A stretch of DNA of 7,779 nt, from NCBI GenBank assembly GCA_023446675.1, contig JAEXPO010000363.1, positions 1 through 7,779 on the forward strand, given 5' to 3'. The notes under the pieces are model-generated. The model did not search any database, was not told the DNA's origin, and saw only the letters and a program-made list of their open reading frames with translations. Below are positions 5,644-7,779 of the stretch, piece by piece. The position numbers and the translations under genes are program-made. The stretch's first letter is position 1, and the number at the start of each line of letters is the position of its first letter. This DNA is from Bacillota bacterium (lineage in GTDB: Bacteria; Bacillota; Clostridia; DSM-8532).

Positions 5644-7635
5644 ATGCCTAAATCAGCAGGAAAAGCCATGGCCCTTGTTATGGCCGCACTCCTCAGTGTG
5701 ACTGCCCTTACAGGCTGTGGCGGCAATAATCCCGCACCGGCCTCCGCAACACCGACCCCATCAGCCGGATCCGGTGAACAGGGGGAGGCTGAAAAGAATT
5801 ATTGGGAGCTACTGGATACCGTGTCAGATACCTCCGAGCTGCCGGACTGGAAAGGCGAGGTTCTGGAGCTTCGCATCTGGTATTCTCACGGCACCACCTG
5901 GGGAGAGCGCAAAAAGAGCGAGGCCGATGTGGTTTTAAAGGAAATCCAACGGGTAACAGGCATTCGCATCAATGTGGACGGCTCCTTTGACAATAACGGA
6001 ATGGATATTAAAGCCAAGCTCCCCACCATGATCGCAGCCAATGATTACCCGGATCTGGTTTACAACGGCCAGATGATTAACCTGGTGGAGCTCATAAAGG
6101 GGGATAAGCTTTACGATTTGACGGAGGCCTTCCCGGAATACTGCACCAGCTTTACCGACGTGATGCCCATGGATAAATTCTCGGAATTTTACAGCCTGAA
6201 CCATCTTTATAACGGAAGACAATACACCCTTCCCGCAGGTGTGGGAGCGGAATATTTCTATACGGATAACAGCACCTATCCTCAGTTTGATTTTGAACGG
6301 TGGAAAACCAATATGCTGACCACCCAGAGCAAGGGAGGCAGCAGCGGTGTCAATTACCTGTGGGTAAGGGACGATATTTTAAAGGCGTTATATCCCCAGG
6401 CTAAAACCATGGCGGAAATTGAGGCTATTTATGGCAGCAAGGGGACCTTTACAAAAGATGAGCTGTTCGACATTCCCTTAAACAATCTGGATGATGTGGT
6501 GGAAATGCTCTATGCCATCAAGGATCATATCAAGGCTCAAAGCATTACGGAAAACGGAAAACCTGTTCAGGTCACCTATGGCCCGGCTGTGGGCCAGGAC
6601 AACTGGTATCTCTTTACCGTTCTTCCCACCCTTATTGACGGAGCTTTAGGAAACACCAACTATTTTACCCAGTTCAACAAAGCGACAGGCAAATTGGAAT
6701 ATGCCTATAAAATGGACTATGTAAAAAATGAAATGAAGGTGTATAACCGCCTTCAAAGGGATGATATTATCGCTCAGGACTCCCTGGTGGACTCGGTGGC
6801 CATGTTTACGGAAAAGGTCAACAATGCTCAGTATGCGGTTCTGTATGGCCAGAACCCGCCCAATGTAAGCCTTAAGGAAGCGGGTAAGGCTTATGCCTAC
6901 CGTCCGGTTTGGGTTGACCAAACCTATCGCACCGAGCAGCAGGCTCAGTTTATGCAGCAGCCCATCGGTACGGCCTGGGCCATTTTCAAGGATTCGGTGA
7001 AGGAAGAGGATCTTCCCCAGGTATTGCGGTTTTTCAACTACCTCTATTCCGATGTGGGTGATAAGCTGCGCCTGTGGGGACCTGAATCCGCCGGGCTCTG
7101 GGAGGAGAAGGACGGAAAAAGGGTTTTTGTTGACAAGGAGCTTGAGGAAGCCATGGTTTATGGGAAGGATAACGGCAGAAACCTCTATTACGGCCTTGTA
7201 AACTTCTATCTGCCTACCACCTCCAACACCTTTCCAAATCTTCCCACCCTGCTGGCCCCTTCGGTGAATCATCCCGTCTATGTATACGACAGGGCGGTGA
7301 ATGTCAACGACGCCATAAAGAAGTTCAATCCCGGTATTCTTCCCGGCATGTCCTTTCAGGACGGACTTGTGACCACGCCCAAGCTTCCGAATGTCTACAA
7401 TTATCAAGCAGATGTGGAAGAGGTCAGCCGCTTCTGGAAGGCTCGGGACGGCTTTGAAAAACAGCTGACCAAGATTGTGGCATCAGGAAGCGACGCCCAG
7501 TTTGAGGAGCAATACAACGCCCTTTTGAAATATGCGGAAAGCAACGGGCTTACGGATGCCACCCTTGAAGAGCTGAACAAGGTTTACCTGGAGGTTAATG
7601 GCAACGCATTAAAAGAAGCAGGCTTGATTAAATAG
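5644..7635 (+). CDS. Extracellular sugar-binding lipoprotein of an ABC transporter (LplA/YtcQ-like)
   Basis: Substrate-binding protein of 663 residues, anchored to the outer face of the membrane. Residues 1-24 are a lipoprotein signal peptide: Lys3 and Lys7, a hydrophobic core, and the lipobox LTGC with Cys25 as the lipidated residue. Residues of about 26-50 are a Pro/Ala/Thr/Gly-rich tether (PTPSAGSGEQGEAE). The remainder is the two-lobed binding fold of the large carbohydrate-binding family: an early strand with VLELRIWYSHG, then LPTMIAANDYPDLVYNG, typical of the LplA-like group, and a long aromatic-rich body consistent with sugar stacking. The length exceeds the roughly 500-570 residues usual for this group, and I see no extra recognisable domain that explains it. 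Last gene of the operon, 85 bases after the permeases and ahead of a strong terminator. The ligand is probably an oligosaccharide; identity unknown. Confidence 0.94.
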   Translation: MPKSAGKAMALVMAALLSVTALTGCGGNNPAPASATPTPSAGSGEQGEAEKNYWELLDTVSDTSELPDWKGEVLELRIWYSHGTTWGERKKSEADVVLKEIQRVTGIRINVDGSFDNNGMDIKAKLPTMIAANDYPDLVYNGQMINLVELIKGDKLYDLTEAFPEYCTSFTDVMPMDKFSEFYSLNHLYNGRQYTLPAGVGAEYFYTDNSTYPQFDFERWKTNMLTTQSKGGSSGVNYLWVRDDILKALYPQAKTMAEIEAIYGSKGTFTKDELFDIPLNNLDDVVEMLYAIKDHIKAQSITENGKPVQVTYGPAVGQDNWYLFTVLPTLIDGALGNTNYFTQFNKATGKLEYAYKMDYVKNEMKVYNRLQRDDIIAQDSLVDSVAMFTEKVNNAQYAVLYGQNPPNVSLKEAGKAYAYRPVWVDQTYRTEQQAQFMQQPIGTAWAIFKDSVKEEDLPQVLRFFNYLYSDVGDKLRLWGPESAGLWEEKDGKRVFVDKELEEAMVYGKDNGRNLYYGLVNFYLPTTSNTFPNLPTLLAPSVNHPVYVYDRAVNVNDAIKKFNPGILPGMSFQDGLVTTPKLPNVYNYQADVEEVSRFWKARDGFEKQLTKIVASGSDAQFEEQYNALLKYAESNGLTDATLEELNKVYLEVNGNALKEAGLIK

Positions 7636-7650
7636 CCTCTCCCTGGAACA

Positions 7651-7700
7651 GGCAGGCCCCGGGGCCGGAGAACTTCTCCTCTCCGGGGCCTGCCTTTGCT
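7651..7700 (+). terminator. Strong intrinsic terminator closing the transporter operon
   Basis: GGCAGGCCCCGG (7651-7662) pairs perfectly over 12 bp with CCGGGGCCTGCC (7683-7694), followed by TTTGCTT. The 20-base interior holds a second small hairpin, GGAGA-ACT-TCTCC (7667-7679), so the element is branched. It begins 15 bases after the lipoprotein stop. The T-run is interrupted, but the stem is very GC-rich. The far side lacks a T-run on the reverse strand, so it acts on + strand transcripts. Confidence 0.88.
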
Positions 7701-7728
7701 TAAAAAGAGAAAGGATTGAAACGTAGAC

Positions 7729-7779
7729 ATGGTAACTGGTGAATTTATAACCGGTATTGACGCTGCCGGTGGAGAGTGG
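7729..7779 (+). CDS. Start of a further gene, cut by the window end, product not recognised
   Basis: An ATG opens a frame of 17 codons (MVTGEFITGIDAAGGEW) that runs to the window edge without a stop. A purine-rich AAAGGA (7710-7715) lies upstream, but the gap of 13 bases to the ATG is longer than ideal. It begins about 30 bases after the terminator, in the same direction as the transporter. By position it could be a glycoside hydrolase or other sugar-processing enzyme, as often follows such transporters, but 17 residues do not identify a family. Because the reading is so short it might also be non-coding. Confidence 0.4.
   Translation, partial: MVTGEFITGIDAAGGEW

Noticed and set aside
6646..7407. 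Open frame of 253 codons on the - strand within the lipoprotein gene
   Set aside because: It lies wholly inside a well-supported gene, has no ribosome binding site that I can see, and its product resembles no family. It is a by-product of codon usage on the coding strand.
1..7779. Mobile elements, CRISPR arrays, RNA genes, or a new defence or biosynthetic system
   Set aside because: No transposase or integrase frame, spaced repeats, cloverleaf or rRNA-like stretch is visible. Five intact genes of a familiar sensor-transporter type account for nearly the whole window.

Overview
This window holds a five-gene carbohydrate-uptake module of a type common in Gram-positive Bacillota: a two-component system next to a sugar ABC transporter, all on the + strand. 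The organism is most likely a Paenibacillus-like bacillus or a clostridium. The reasons are near-consensus AAAGGAGG ribosome binding sites, a TTG start, base composition of roughly half GC by eye, a lipoprotein substrate-binding protein, and an import system without its own ATPase. I cannot place it more finely.

Layout. Positions 7-1722 encode a YesN-type response regulator (receiver, middle domain, AraC-type DNA-binding domain). Positions 1769-3547 encode its likely partner, a YesM-type sensor histidine kinase with two membrane segments and a large extracellular sensor. A 141-base gap (3548-3688) follows, and it is the only sizeable non-coding stretch inside the module. It contains a weak hairpin, two TATAAT hexamers, a perfect 6-3-6 palindrome and a possible 21-base-offset direct repeat, so it is probably the control region of the transporter. 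Positions 3689-4642 and 4662-5558 encode two six-helix permeases (LplB-type and LplC/YtcP-type), 19 bases apart. Positions 5644-7635 encode a large 663-residue substrate-binding lipoprotein. A strong hairpin terminator at 7651-7700 closes the operon. A reading frame begins at 7729 and runs off the window end.

How the genes would work together (inference from the families): the kinase senses an extracellular sugar or a ligand-loaded binding protein and phosphorylates the regulator on Asp55. The regulator then activates the promoter in the 3548-3688 gap. The lipoprotein captures an oligosaccharide and passes it to the permease pair. An ATPase encoded elsewhere, of the shared MsmX/UgpC type, would power import. 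Nothing here identifies the sugar.

I see no mobile element, CRISPR array, tRNA, rRNA or broken gene. This is a well-known architecture rather than a new system. The points worth a second look are the control region, the TTG start, the unusually long binding protein, and the unidentified gene that starts at the right edge.
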